NCBI GenBank assembly: GCA_965216365.1
Contig: CBDCFT010000027.1
Coordinates: forward strand, 67,564 to 131,563
Reading direction: 5' to 3'
Length of the DNA stretch: 64,000 nucleotides
Source: CBDCFT01 sp965216365
GTDB taxonomy: Bacteria; Pseudomonadota; Gammaproteobacteria; Arenicellales; CBDCFT01
Shown: positions 44,932 through 51,600 of the stretch, in pieces
Position numbering within the stretch: position 1 is the stretch's first letter
Layout: every line of letters begins with the position of its first letter
Position numbers and translations under genes: made by a program
The notes under the pieces: generated by a model
Database searches by the model: none
Seen by the model: only the letters and a program-made list of their open reading frames with translations
What the model was told of the DNA's origin: nothing

Positions 44932-46653
44932 ATGGCTAAACCAAAGCGAATGCGAAAGTGGAGAGCAGCCGCTAGCCTGGCCGCCGTGATCGGAGCATTG
45001 TGTATTATGCCGCAAGCTCAATCACAAGGTATGTCAGGTATGAGCGGCGCAGGCATGTACGGTCAAGGCATGAGTGGCATGCAAGGCATGTATGGCCAGG
45101 GCTACGGCCAACAAGGAATGTACGGCATGTACGGAATGCCCGGTATGTACGGCATGGGTGGCCAGGGAATGGGCGGTATGTCCGGCATGTATGGCCAAGG
45201 TTACGGCCAAGGCATGAGCGGCATGTATGGCATGTACGGAATGCCCGGTATGTACGGCATGGGTGGCCAGGGAATGGGCGGTATGTCCGGCATGTATGGC
45301 CAAGGTTACGGCCAAGGCATGAGCGGCATGTATGGCATGTACGGAATGCCCGGAATGTATGGCATGTACGGAATGCCCGGAATGTATGGCATGTACGGAA
45401 TGCCCGGAATGTACGGCATGGGCGGCCAAGGAATGGGCGGTATGTCCGGCATGTATGGCCAGGGCTACGGCCAACAAGGAATGTACGGCATGTACGGAAT
45501 GCCCGGTATGTACGGCATGGGTGGCCAGGGAATGGGCGGTATGTCCGGCATGTATGGCCAAGGTTACGGCCAAGGCATGAGCGGCATGAGCGGCATGTAT
45601 GGCATGTACGGAATGCCCGGAATGTACGGCATGTACGGGATGCCCGGCATGTACGGCATGGGCGGCCAGGGAATGGGCGGTATGTCCGGCATGTATGGCC
45701 AAGGTTACGGCCAAGGCATGAGCGGCATGTATGGCATGTACGGAATGCCCGGAATGTACGGCATGTACGGGATGCCCGGAATGTACGGCATGTACGGGAT
45801 GCCCGGAATGTACGGCATGTACGGGATGCCCGGAATGTACGGCATGGGTGGCCAAGGTTACGGCCAAGGCATGAGCGGCATGTATGGCATGTACGGAATG
45901 CCCGGAATGTACGGCATGTACGGGATGCCCGGAATGTACGGCATGTACGGGATGCCCGGAATGTACGGCATGTACGGGATGCCCGGAATGTACGGCATGG
46001 GTGGCCAAGGAATGGGCGGCATGTCCGGTATGTATGGCATGTATGGAATGCCAGGTATGTACGGCATGTACGGAATGCCCGGTATGTACGGCATGGGTGG
46101 CCAAGGAATGGGCGGCATGTCCGGCATGGGCGGTATGTCCGGAATGTCCGGCATGGGCGGTGGTTACTTCCAGATCACCCCCGACGGACAAATCTACTTC
46201 TATCCCGCCAGCATGGGCGGAATGTCCGGAATGGGCGGTATGGGAGGAATGTCAGGGATGTATGGCATGTATGGAATGCCCGGGCATACCCCACATGCCT
46301 TGGCGCGGCGGCTGTCCCCATCCGCCTTGCATCCCAGGCATCCCGTACATGCCGCCCTGCATGCCGGGCATGCCCCACATGCCTTGGCGCGGCGGCTGTC
46401 CCCATCCGCCCTGCATCCCGGGCATCCCGTACATGCCTGCTTGCATGCCGGGCATGCCCCACATGCCATGATGTGGCGGCTGTCCCCATCCGCCTTGCAT
46501 CCCAGGCATCCCGTACATGCCCTGCGCCTGACCCCACATTCCCGGCGCCTGCTGTTGCGGCATGTTCTGTTGGGCGCTTGCCATCGGCGCCATCAAAGCT
46601 GCAGCGCCCGCGATGACGACCGCACCCGCCGTCCTCCGCATGAATTCGGATGA
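44932..46653 (+). CDS. Long exported Gly-Met repeat protein, 3' end replaced at the junction
   Basis: ATG 44,932 follows GGAGG. A signal peptide (SLAAVIGALCIMPQAQSQ) is followed by more than 400 residues of G-M-x triplets, mainly nonapeptides GMYGMPGMY plus GMGGQGMGGMSGMYGQGYGQ blocks. Methionine occupies about every third residue; there is no cysteine. One non-repeat island near 46,160-46,215 reads GGGYFQITPDGQIYFYPAS. After about 46,284 the frame reads HTPHALARRL..., which is the antisense of the minus-strand repeat gene, so that tail is an artefact of the join. The true C-terminus is not in the window. Possible roles: methionine-based oxidant sink, metal binding or structural matrix. Confidence 0.78.
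   Translation: MAKPKRMRKWRAAASLAAVIGALCIMPQAQSQGMSGMSGAGMYGQGMSGMQGMYGQGYGQQGMYGMYGMPGMYGMGGQGMGGMSGMYGQGYGQGMSGMYGMYGMPGMYGMGGQGMGGMSGMYGQGYGQGMSGMYGMYGMPGMYGMYGMPGMYGMYGMPGMYGMGGQGMGGMSGMYGQGYGQQGMYGMYGMPGMYGMGGQGMGGMSGMYGQGYGQGMSGMSGMYGMYGMPGMYGMYGMPGMYGMGGQGMGGMSGMYGQGYGQGMSGMYGMYGMPGMYGMYGMPGMYGMYGMPGMYGMYGMPGMYGMGGQGYGQGMSGMYGMYGMPGMYGMYGMPGMYGMYGMPGMYGMYGMPGMYGMGGQGMGGMSGMYGMYGMPGMYGMYGMPGMYGMGGQGMGGMSGMGGMSGMSGMGGGYFQITPDGQIYFYPASMGGMSGMGGMGGMSGMYGMYGMPGHTPHALARRLSPSALHPRHPVHAALHAGHAPHALARRLSPSALHPGHPVHACLHAGHAPHAMMWRLSPSALHPRHPVHALRLTPHSRRLLLRHVLLGACHRRHQSCSARDDDRTRRPPHEFG
44990..46290 (+). repeat. Tandem Gly-Met coding repeats (27-bp core units)
   Basis: Near-identical 27-bp units encoding GMYGMPGMY are nested in larger blocks of about 100 bp with GMGGQGMGGMSGMYGQ. 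Copies differ mainly by synonymous changes (ggaatgcccggtatg versus gggatgcccggaatg), indicating expansion by unequal exchange. The high identity makes this a difficult stretch to assemble correctly. Confidence 0.85.
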
Positions 46654-46662
46654 CCATCTCAT
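46252..46662 (-). CDS. Second exported Gly-Met-Trp repeat protein, 3' end lost at the junction
   Basis: Starts at ATG 46,662 with GGGAGAGG upstream. The signal peptide (AGAAALMAPMASAQQ) is followed by APGMWGQAQGMYGMPG and repeats of MQGGWGQPPRQGMWGMPG. The sequence is GC-rich, unlike the opposing gene. After GMWGMPG the frame enters the antisense of the left gene and stops at 46,252 (HSIHAIHP), so the natural end is missing. It shares the GMYGMPGM unit with the left gene but has Trp, Gln and Pro spacers. It has its own sigma-54-type promoter and upstream dyad. Confidence 0.75.
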   Translation of the reverse strand: MRWSSEFMRRTAGAVVIAGAAALMAPMASAQQNMPQQQAPGMWGQAQGMYGMPGMQGGWGQPPHHGMWGMPGMQAGMYGMPGMQGGWGQPPRQGMWGMPGMQGGMYGMPGMQGGWGQPPRQGMWGMPGHSIHAIHP

Positions 46663-46748
46663 GTTCTGTGCCTCTCCCGCTGAATTGCGCATCACTGTCT
46701 CGCCCCGCCGCGAACGCGCAGGGCATGTCTCTTACGTTCCAAGGAACA

Positions 46749-46764
46749 AGCAAGCGCGATGCCA
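46749..46764 (-). promoter_or_regulatory. Sigma-54-type promoter of the right Gly-Met gene
   Basis: On the minus strand TGGCAT-CGCGC-TTGCT matches TGGCAC-N5-TTGCW with one change and the exact 12-base GG to GC step. Transcription would begin near 46,739, 77 bases before the start codon. Confidence 0.65.
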
Positions 46765-46849
46765 AACGCTGAAATAAAATATAACCAATTGATTTTATTT
46801 AATTTTTGCACTTTCTCAGGAACGGCGCGCCGATCGACAGGTCCCGTGT

Positions 46850-46866
46850 CCTGCCAAGATGGCAGG
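46850..46866. promoter_or_regulatory. Upstream palindrome, right module copy 1
   Basis: CCTGCCAAGATGGCAGG is a perfect 7+3+7 dyad, centred about 119 bases upstream of the predicted start of the minus-strand Gly-Met gene. The proximal left site lies at about -116 from its own promoter, so the geometry matches. Confidence 0.7.
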
Positions 46867-47119
46867 AATTCAGCGGGCGCCAGACGCCTCAGCGCGGGCC
46901 GATCGCGCGATTCAAGACTGGCGCTGTCCGTTCACGGCCAAGACCGACATTTCGTCGTTCGTGCAAGGGTTGATTCAGTAAAATTTACGCGCCGTTAACC
47001 CTATTAATTCACTTTGTTTTTTGATGTAGGACTATTGTTCTTGCCTTGGCCATTTGTACGATCAACCACAGCGCTAACCATCTGTCGCGCAAAGCGGGTT
47101 CGATGCCGATGACAAGGCA

Positions 47120-47136
47120 CCTGCCAAATTGGCAGG
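47120..47136. promoter_or_regulatory. Upstream palindrome, right module copy 2
   Basis: CCTGCCAAATTGGCAGG is a perfect dyad, and the flanking A and T extend it to 19 bp. It lies in the 782-base divergent spacer 46,663-47,444, which contains three dyads and at least one sigma-54-type promoter but no gene I can support. Confidence 0.65.
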
Positions 47137-47266
47137 TGGCGCGATGCAGCCGGCCATGACGCCGGATTTGAGGCGGCCAATCATGCTCGCACAAGCCGGA
47201 TTCGTTCCGCCGGGACGCCGCCCTTAGCTTGAAGAGTGCCGGCCTCTCGAAAGAGGAAACTATTCA

Positions 47267-47283
47267 CCTGTCATTTTGGCAGG
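47267..47283. promoter_or_regulatory. Upstream palindrome, right module copy 3
   Basis: CCTGTCATTTTGGCAGG is a dyad of the same class, 162 bases before the exported protein at 47,445. A weak -24/-12-like element (TGG at 47,387, TTGCT at 47,399-47,403, spacing one base too long) lies 127 bases downstream of its centre. Confidence 0.55.
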
Positions 47284-47444
47284 CCGTCTCGCAACTTCGA
47301 TTTTTCTTGATCCGACAAAACACGATCAGCCGTCACGTCGTTGTGATGGCTGTTCACTTGATCAGAAACAGTAAATTCGTATTTTTTGGTTGGAAGTGTT
47401 GCTCCAATTCATGCTGGGATCGAGCCGACCACAGGAGTTGCACG

Positions 47445-47822
47445 ATGACTGCGGTGACAATGAGGCGCTCGAGGTCCAAAGCTTCGAACCTCCTGGCGAT
47501 GACAACGGGCGGCTTCCTTTCGCTGGCTTCAACGGCGCTCGCCGCGCCGGCCGTCGACGGCATGCGCGTCGTCGATCCGGTGGTGGCCGCGTGGGGATGC
47601 TATGAGGTGACCAAAGCCGGCGATCTGGTTCTCTACCCCTATCCCCAACACGCAGCATGGGCGCCATCTGCCGGTTCAGCGCAGGCCGACGGCCATAGCA
47701 TTCTCGGATGGCGGGGTTTTTATGAAGTCAGGCCCGGCGGATCGGTTGCGCTGGAGCCGTTCTCTGACCCGTCGACGGCGACCATGCATGAGGAGGCCTG
47801 CGTAAGCGCCACGATCCACTGA
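47445..47822 (+). CDS. Small exported protein ahead of msrB
   Basis: A 125-residue protein beginning MTAVTMRRSRSKAS with AGGAG upstream. The signal peptide (LLAMTTGGFLSLASTALAAP) is followed by a mature region with VDPVVAAWGCYEVTKAGDLVLYPYP and ILGWRGFYEVRPGG, two similar [FC]YEV-x2-(A)GG/GD segments that suggest an internal duplication. It has two cysteines. I recognise no family. It lies under the upstream palindromes and 42 bases before msrB, so it probably heads the msrBA transcript. Confidence 0.65.
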   Translation: MTAVTMRRSRSKASNLLAMTTGGFLSLASTALAAPAVDGMRVVDPVVAAWGCYEVTKAGDLVLYPYPQHAAWAPSAGSAQADGHSILGWRGFYEVRPGGSVALEPFSDPSTATMHEEACVSATIH

Positions 47823-47864
47823 GTTCGCCTTGACGATAGGCGGAAAAAGAGGAGCAAAGCCCAG

Positions 47865-48386
47865 ATGCTTTCACGACGTAAATTTGGCCTTCTGTTAACC
47901 ACGGCCATCATCATGACCGGCGCCAGCCGCGTGACGCTGTTCGATCGACAGGCTAAGGCGGCGGACGGGAAACATTTCGAAATCACCCGATCGGACGAGG
48001 AATGGCGCCGTCTGCTGACGCCCGAGCAATACGAGGTTCTGCGCCGTCACGGCACCGAACGGCCGGGATCGAGCCCACTCGATGATGAGAAGCGCGCCGG
48101 CATTTTCGCCTGCGCCGGCTGCGATCTGCCACTGTTCTCCTCGGACACCAAATATGACAGCCGCACCGGCTGGCCGAGCTTCTGGGCGCCGCTCGACGAC
48201 GCCATCGGCACCTCCATCGACGACAGCCTGTTCATGACCCGAATCGAGGTGCATTGCCGCCGCTGCGGCGGTCATCTCGGCCATGTCTTCGAAGACGGCC
48301 CGCCGCCGACGGGCCTTCGCTACTGCATGAACGGGGTCGCCATGACGTTCGTGCCGGACGAATCCCAAACCTCCGGCAACACATGA
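47865..48386 (+). CDS. msrB: Exported MsrB, peptide-methionine (R)-S-oxide reductase
   Basis: A 173-residue protein with a Tat-like leader (LSRRKFGLLLTTAIIM). The zinc-site cysteines are in CAGC (83, 86) and CRRC (131, 134). The catalytic Cys154 is in RYCMNGVAM, and the GHLGHVFEDGP and TGWPSF motifs are present. It reduces the R form of methionine sulfoxide in proteins. Export is unusual for a stand-alone MsrB and places it with the Gly-Met proteins in the periplasm. The stop overlaps the msrA start (ATGA). Confidence 0.93.
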   Translation: MLSRRKFGLLLTTAIIMTGASRVTLFDRQAKAADGKHFEITRSDEEWRRLLTPEQYEVLRRHGTERPGSSPLDDEKRAGIFACAGCDLPLFSSDTKYDSRTGWPSFWAPLDDAIGTSIDDSLFMTRIEVHCRRCGGHLGHVFEDGPPPTGLRYCMNGVAMTFVPDESQTSGNT

Positions 48387-49060
48387 GGGGCCTCGACATC
48401 GCCGGAAGGCGAATGATCACCGCAGCAGCGCTTCTGGTCCTTGCAGCCTGCTCGCCATCAGTTCCCGCCGAGGAGCGGTCAACAAGGACCGCTGCCGACG
48501 GCAATGCGTCCGCCGCGGGCAGCGCGGTCGCGATCTTCGCCGGCGGCTGCTTTTGGTGCATGGAGCCGCCCTTTGACAAGCTGGACGGGGTGATCGACAC
48601 CACCTCCGGCTATACCGGCGGCACCACCGTCGATCCGACCTACAAGGAGGTCACCGCCGGGGGCACGGGCCACACCGAGGCGGTCCAGGTCACCTATGAT
48701 CCGTCCGAGGTGACATACCAGGAACTCCTGGACGTGTTCTGGCGCAATGTCGATCCGCTCGACGCGGGCGGCCAGTTCTGTGATCGCGGCGACTCCTACC
48801 GCACCGGCATCTTCGTCGGCGGCGAGGAGCAGCGGCAGCTGGCCGAGCAATCAAAGCAGGCGCTCTCAAAAAGCGGGCGCTTCGATGAGCCGATCGTCAG
48901 CGAGATCGTCGAGGCTGGCCCTTTCTACCCGGCCGAGGACTATCATCAGGACTACGCCGACAAGAACCCGCTTCGATATCTCCTCTATCGCACCGGCTGC
49001 GGCCGCGACAAGCGCCTCGTCGAGCTCTGGGGCGATGAGGCGGGCGGCGGCAAGCACTGA
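48383..49060 (+). CDS. msrA: MsrA lipoprotein, peptide-methionine (S)-S-oxide reductase
   Basis: A 225-residue protein. A signal peptide with lipobox LVLAAC (Cys23) predicts a lipid-anchored periplasmic enzyme; the start could also be Met11 at 48,413. The catalytic motif is GGCFWCMEPPF (Cys56 catalytic, Cys59), followed by TSGYTGG and GHTEAVQVTYDP, then PAEDYHQDY. A C-terminal Cys (RTGCGRDKR) may be the resolving residue. With MsrB it repairs both forms of methionine sulfoxide. Overlap with msrB indicates coupled translation. A periplasmic electron donor such as a thioredoxin-like protein is not adjacent. Confidence 0.93.
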   Translation: MRGLDIAGRRMITAAALLVLAACSPSVPAEERSTRTAADGNASAAGSAVAIFAGGCFWCMEPPFDKLDGVIDTTSGYTGGTTVDPTYKEVTAGGTGHTEAVQVTYDPSEVTYQELLDVFWRNVDPLDAGGQFCDRGDSYRTGIFVGGEEQRQLAEQSKQALSKSGRFDEPIVSEIVEAGPFYPAEDYHQDYADKNPLRYLLYRTGCGRDKRLVELWGDEAGGGKH

Positions 49061-49062
49061 CC

Positions 49063-49641
49063 TCAGGCGGCTTGACCGGACGCGCCCCCATCGCCGATCG
49101 CCTGATAGCACCAAGCGGCAATCTTTTCGGAGTCGGCGGGCAGGTCGTCGGCAAACGCGCCGCCAAAGGCCTGCCAGGCCTCCGCATAAGAACCGCGGAC
49201 GGCCACCAGCACCGGAATGCCCTTGTCGAAGGCCTTCTCGATCACCGTGCGAAATCCCTGGCCTTCGGATTCAGCCTTGCCGAACCGGTTCAGCAAAAGC
49301 ATGTCCACCCCAAGATCGAGTTCCGCCAGGAGCGAGCCGCAAAGATCGGCCAACGCTCGCGGATCGAGCCGGCATCCTCTCGAGCCGGGACCGAGCGGTT
49401 GCGTAATGCAAGACGTCCGGCCATCGGCAATGTTCTCCAGATGGACAAGCGCGCAACAGCTATCACCGTCTTCAATTTCCCGCTGCACATAACCCGCGAC
49501 ATGAACTCCGTTCGCCCTCAACTCTCGTGCGACCGCTTCCAAAAGCGCATCGACCGGTTCACGATCGGCGAAGCGAACCACGCCGAGCGGGTTCGTGTTT
49601 TGGCCACCGGCGACCTCAAGCGTTGTATGGGTGTCATTCAT
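49063..49641 (-). CDS. DUF2478-domain protein
   Basis: A 192-residue cytoplasmic protein. The segments GVHVAGYVQREIEDGDSCC, LDPRALADLCGSL, DMLLLNRFGKAESEGQGFRTVIEKA and GIPVLVAVR match DUF2478 proteins, P-loop-like proteins often encoded near molybdate transport and molybdenum cofactor genes. Function is not established. It converges with msrA, two bases between the stops. No molybdate genes are visible nearby. Confidence 0.72.
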   Translation of the reverse strand: MNDTHTTLEVAGGQNTNPLGVVRFADREPVDALLEAVARELRANGVHVAGYVQREIEDGDSCCALVHLENIADGRTSCITQPLGPGSRGCRLDPRALADLCGSLLAELDLGVDMLLLNRFGKAESEGQGFRTVIEKAFDKGIPVLVAVRGSYAEAWQAFGGAFADDLPADSEKIAAWCYQAIGDGGASGQAA

Positions 49642-50030
49642 TGAATGCGCTCTCGGGATTGGTGTTTGTCAGGAGATGCTTGCAAGACCGTTTGCCTCAA
49701 GCCGTTGCGACACACATGAAAGATCATACTCTTCATCACTCACGCCGAACAAGCAGTCGACGGACAACAATCCCAGGCGTATGAAGCGTGGCTCCATGGC
49801 GAAAATGGCGCTCGGCATTTCCCTACCGCTATCTTCTGCCAACCCAACTGTCGAATGACCGATTTTCTCGATGGTCATTGCCGGCTGTCCGGTCTCACCG
49901 AGGAGCCGTTTCGCCTCAAGGCGAGCAAGCTCCGGCGTCCAATGGGCACCATGCCGACCGATCGTAATCCAACGTTGGCGGGGGAGAGGGTTGGAACAGG
50001 TCGATACCCAGGACGAACGGCATAACTGCC
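49642..50030. other. Intergenic region with no clear gene
   Basis: 389 bases between the DUF2478 start and the TauA stop. A 69-residue minus-strand frame (49,669-49,878) begins MTIEKIGHSTVGLAED, but it has no recognisable family and may be a decayed fragment. No promoter or hairpin stands out. Confidence 0.35.
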
Positions 50031-51017
50031 TTATTCTGCTTGCGCGTAGAAACTGCTGTCGATGGCGGCGGAATAGTCATCGAGCGCGCGCTCGATTTCG
50101 CCCTGCTCCGCAAAGAAATCCGCGACCTCCTTAACGAAGGTCTGGACTCCGCCTAGCAACCAAGGGGCGGTAAGCTGGTCGTCACGGGTGTAGAAATCGA
50201 AGAGAGAGAGCACGATGTTGGACTGCTTGAGGTCGAGCCCCGCGGCCTCCGCGATCACCGATTGGGCTTGATCGGGATTGTCTTCGAGATACGCGGCCGC
50301 GCGGTCGGTCACCTTGAGGAACTGCGTGACAAGCTCGGGATGGTTGGCGGCGAAGTCTTCGGTGACGGCCACCACGTCGAACGCGCGAATGCCGAGGCGC
50401 TCCTGCTCATAGGCGCTCAAAAGCTCCCAGCCATGGCCCTTCATGCGGCGAAGCGGGCCGCCCCAAGAGCAGCCCATGGCGAGCTCGCCCTTGACGAATG
50501 CGTCGCTGATCGCCTGCGGCGACATGTCGACGATGTCGACCTTGCTCACGTCGACTCCGAGGAAGGTCAGGCTCTTCAGCATCTTGTAATGGGTGACGGT
50601 GTTCAGCGGCACGCCGACCTTTCGGCCTTCCAACTCATGGGCGTTGGCGCGGTCGATCGCTTCTTTCTTGTAGATCACGCAATTGTCGTTCTCGGCATAG
50701 GAGACGGCGACGCCGACCGCCTTGATCGCAGCCCCCTTGGTGACGGCGAGCGCGAAGGGGACGACGCCCATGGAATAGGCGATGTCGATATCGCCTGCGA
50801 CCATCGCCTCGGCCATGGCGACCCCGGTCTCGAAGGCCTGCCATTCGAACGGCACGCCGAGTTCCTGATCGTACCATTTTTCCGCCTGGGCGACCTGATT
50901 GGCGGTCGGCCATTCCGCAAAGTAGGCGACCTTGATCGTTTCGGGGTCTTGCGCCAGGGCCGGCTGCATGAAGGCGGTCACCGCCAACGACAAGAGTGTT
51001 CCGGTCAATCGGTTCAT
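50031..51017 (-). CDS. tauA: TauA-like taurine/sulfonate ABC substrate-binding protein
   Basis: A 328-residue protein with a signal peptide (TAFMQPALAQDP). It has the periplasmic binding-protein pattern IKVAYFAEWPTANQVAQAEK, then VAGDIDIAYSMGVVPFALAVT, LEGRKVGVPLNTVTHYKM and CSWGGPL, typical of TauA in taurine uptake. The internal ATG at 51,017 gives the cleaner signal peptide. No ABC permease or ATPase is adjacent, so it either works with components elsewhere or acts as an accessory binder. It is the last gene of the sulfonate cluster. Confidence 0.82.
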   Translation of the reverse strand: MNRLTGTLLSLAVTAFMQPALAQDPETIKVAYFAEWPTANQVAQAEKWYDQELGVPFEWQAFETGVAMAEAMVAGDIDIAYSMGVVPFALAVTKGAAIKAVGVAVSYAENDNCVIYKKEAIDRANAHELEGRKVGVPLNTVTHYKMLKSLTFLGVDVSKVDIVDMSPQAISDAFVKGELAMGCSWGGPLRRMKGHGWELLSAYEQERLGIRAFDVVAVTEDFAANHPELVTQFLKVTDRAAAYLEDNPDQAQSVIAEAAGLDLKQSNIVLSLFDFYTRDDQLTAPWLLGGVQTFVKEVADFFAEQGEIERALDDYSAAIDSSFYAQAE

Positions 51018-51045
51018 CGAAAAATCCTCGCTGAAGCGGGCGCGG

Positions 51046-51540
51046 TCAGTCTGCCTCCGCAAGAGGCACGATCAAGGTCGGGATATGGGAGCGCCGGAGG
51101 ACGCTCTTGGCAACCGAGCCGAGAAAAGTGTGGCTGACGCCGCGCTCGTGGGAGCCCATGACGATCAGATCGCAATGATGCTTTCGGCTCGCCGTCAGGA
51201 TCTCCTCCGCCGGGTAGCTCTCGCAGACGTTGACCGACTTGATCTTTGATCGAACCCTCTTGTCCTCGTCGTTCTGTGCGGCCCAGAAGGCATCCTGCTT
51301 TTCATCCAGCAGCTTTTTCGCGCGATCGATCCGGAGATCCAGCATGTCGTGACGCGCCTTGCTGTCCTGAACATAGACCTGGAGCGCGAAGGCCGCGTCG
51401 TCCGACAATCGCTCCAGCACGTGCAGGAGATGCAGGTCTGCGCCGGTCAGCTTCGCAAGATAGGCGGCATAGCCAAAGGCGATGTGCGAATTATGCGATA
51501 GATCCGTCGAATACAGGATGTTGTTGATTGCGTGCTGCAT
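51046..51540 (-). CDS. Universal stress protein of the taurine cluster
   Basis: A 164-residue UspA-fold protein: NNILYSTDLSHNSHIAFGYAA at the start, DLIVMGSHERGVSHTFLGSVAKSVLRRSHIPTLIV at the end. The GSHERG...GSVAKSVLR loop is the ATP-binding type. Usp genes are often found in taurine clusters of marine alphaproteobacteria next to TRAP transporter genes. Its exact role there is unknown. It is followed by tauA and preceded by the TRAP permease on the same strand. Confidence 0.88.
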   Translation of the reverse strand: MQHAINNILYSTDLSHNSHIAFGYAAYLAKLTGADLHLLHVLERLSDDAAFALQVYVQDSKARHDMLDLRIDRAKKLLDEKQDAFWAAQNDEDKRVRSKIKSVNVCESYPAEEILTASRKHHCDLIVMGSHERGVSHTFLGSVAKSVLRRSHIPTLIVPLAEAD

Positions 51541-51600
51541 GCCCTCACTCCTTTCAAGTTAAGGCAGCTCAAGTTAAGGCAGCCGGCCCTGCCGGTCCGG

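Noticed and set aside
44990..46290. Regular repeats that could suggest a CRISPR array
   Set aside because: There are no unique spacers, the units are contiguous and in coding frame, and no cas genes are present.
45000..46616. Very long open frames antisense or in other frames across the Gly-Met repeats (for example His/Val/Arg-rich and Ala/His-rich proteins)
   Set aside because: They follow automatically from the triplet repeat structure, lack signal peptides and ribosome sites, and the Gly-Met frame alone has a leader and a promoter.
44457..47822. Possible homology between the small exported proteins at 44.5 and 47.4 kb
   Set aside because: Both are small, exported and under similar upstream sites, but their mature sequences share no convincing aligned motif.
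51554..51583. Direct repeat TCAAGTTAAGGCAGC beside the Usp and TRAP genes
   Set aside because: Two adjacent short copies only; no operator symmetry and no second occurrence found, so most likely a small slippage duplication.
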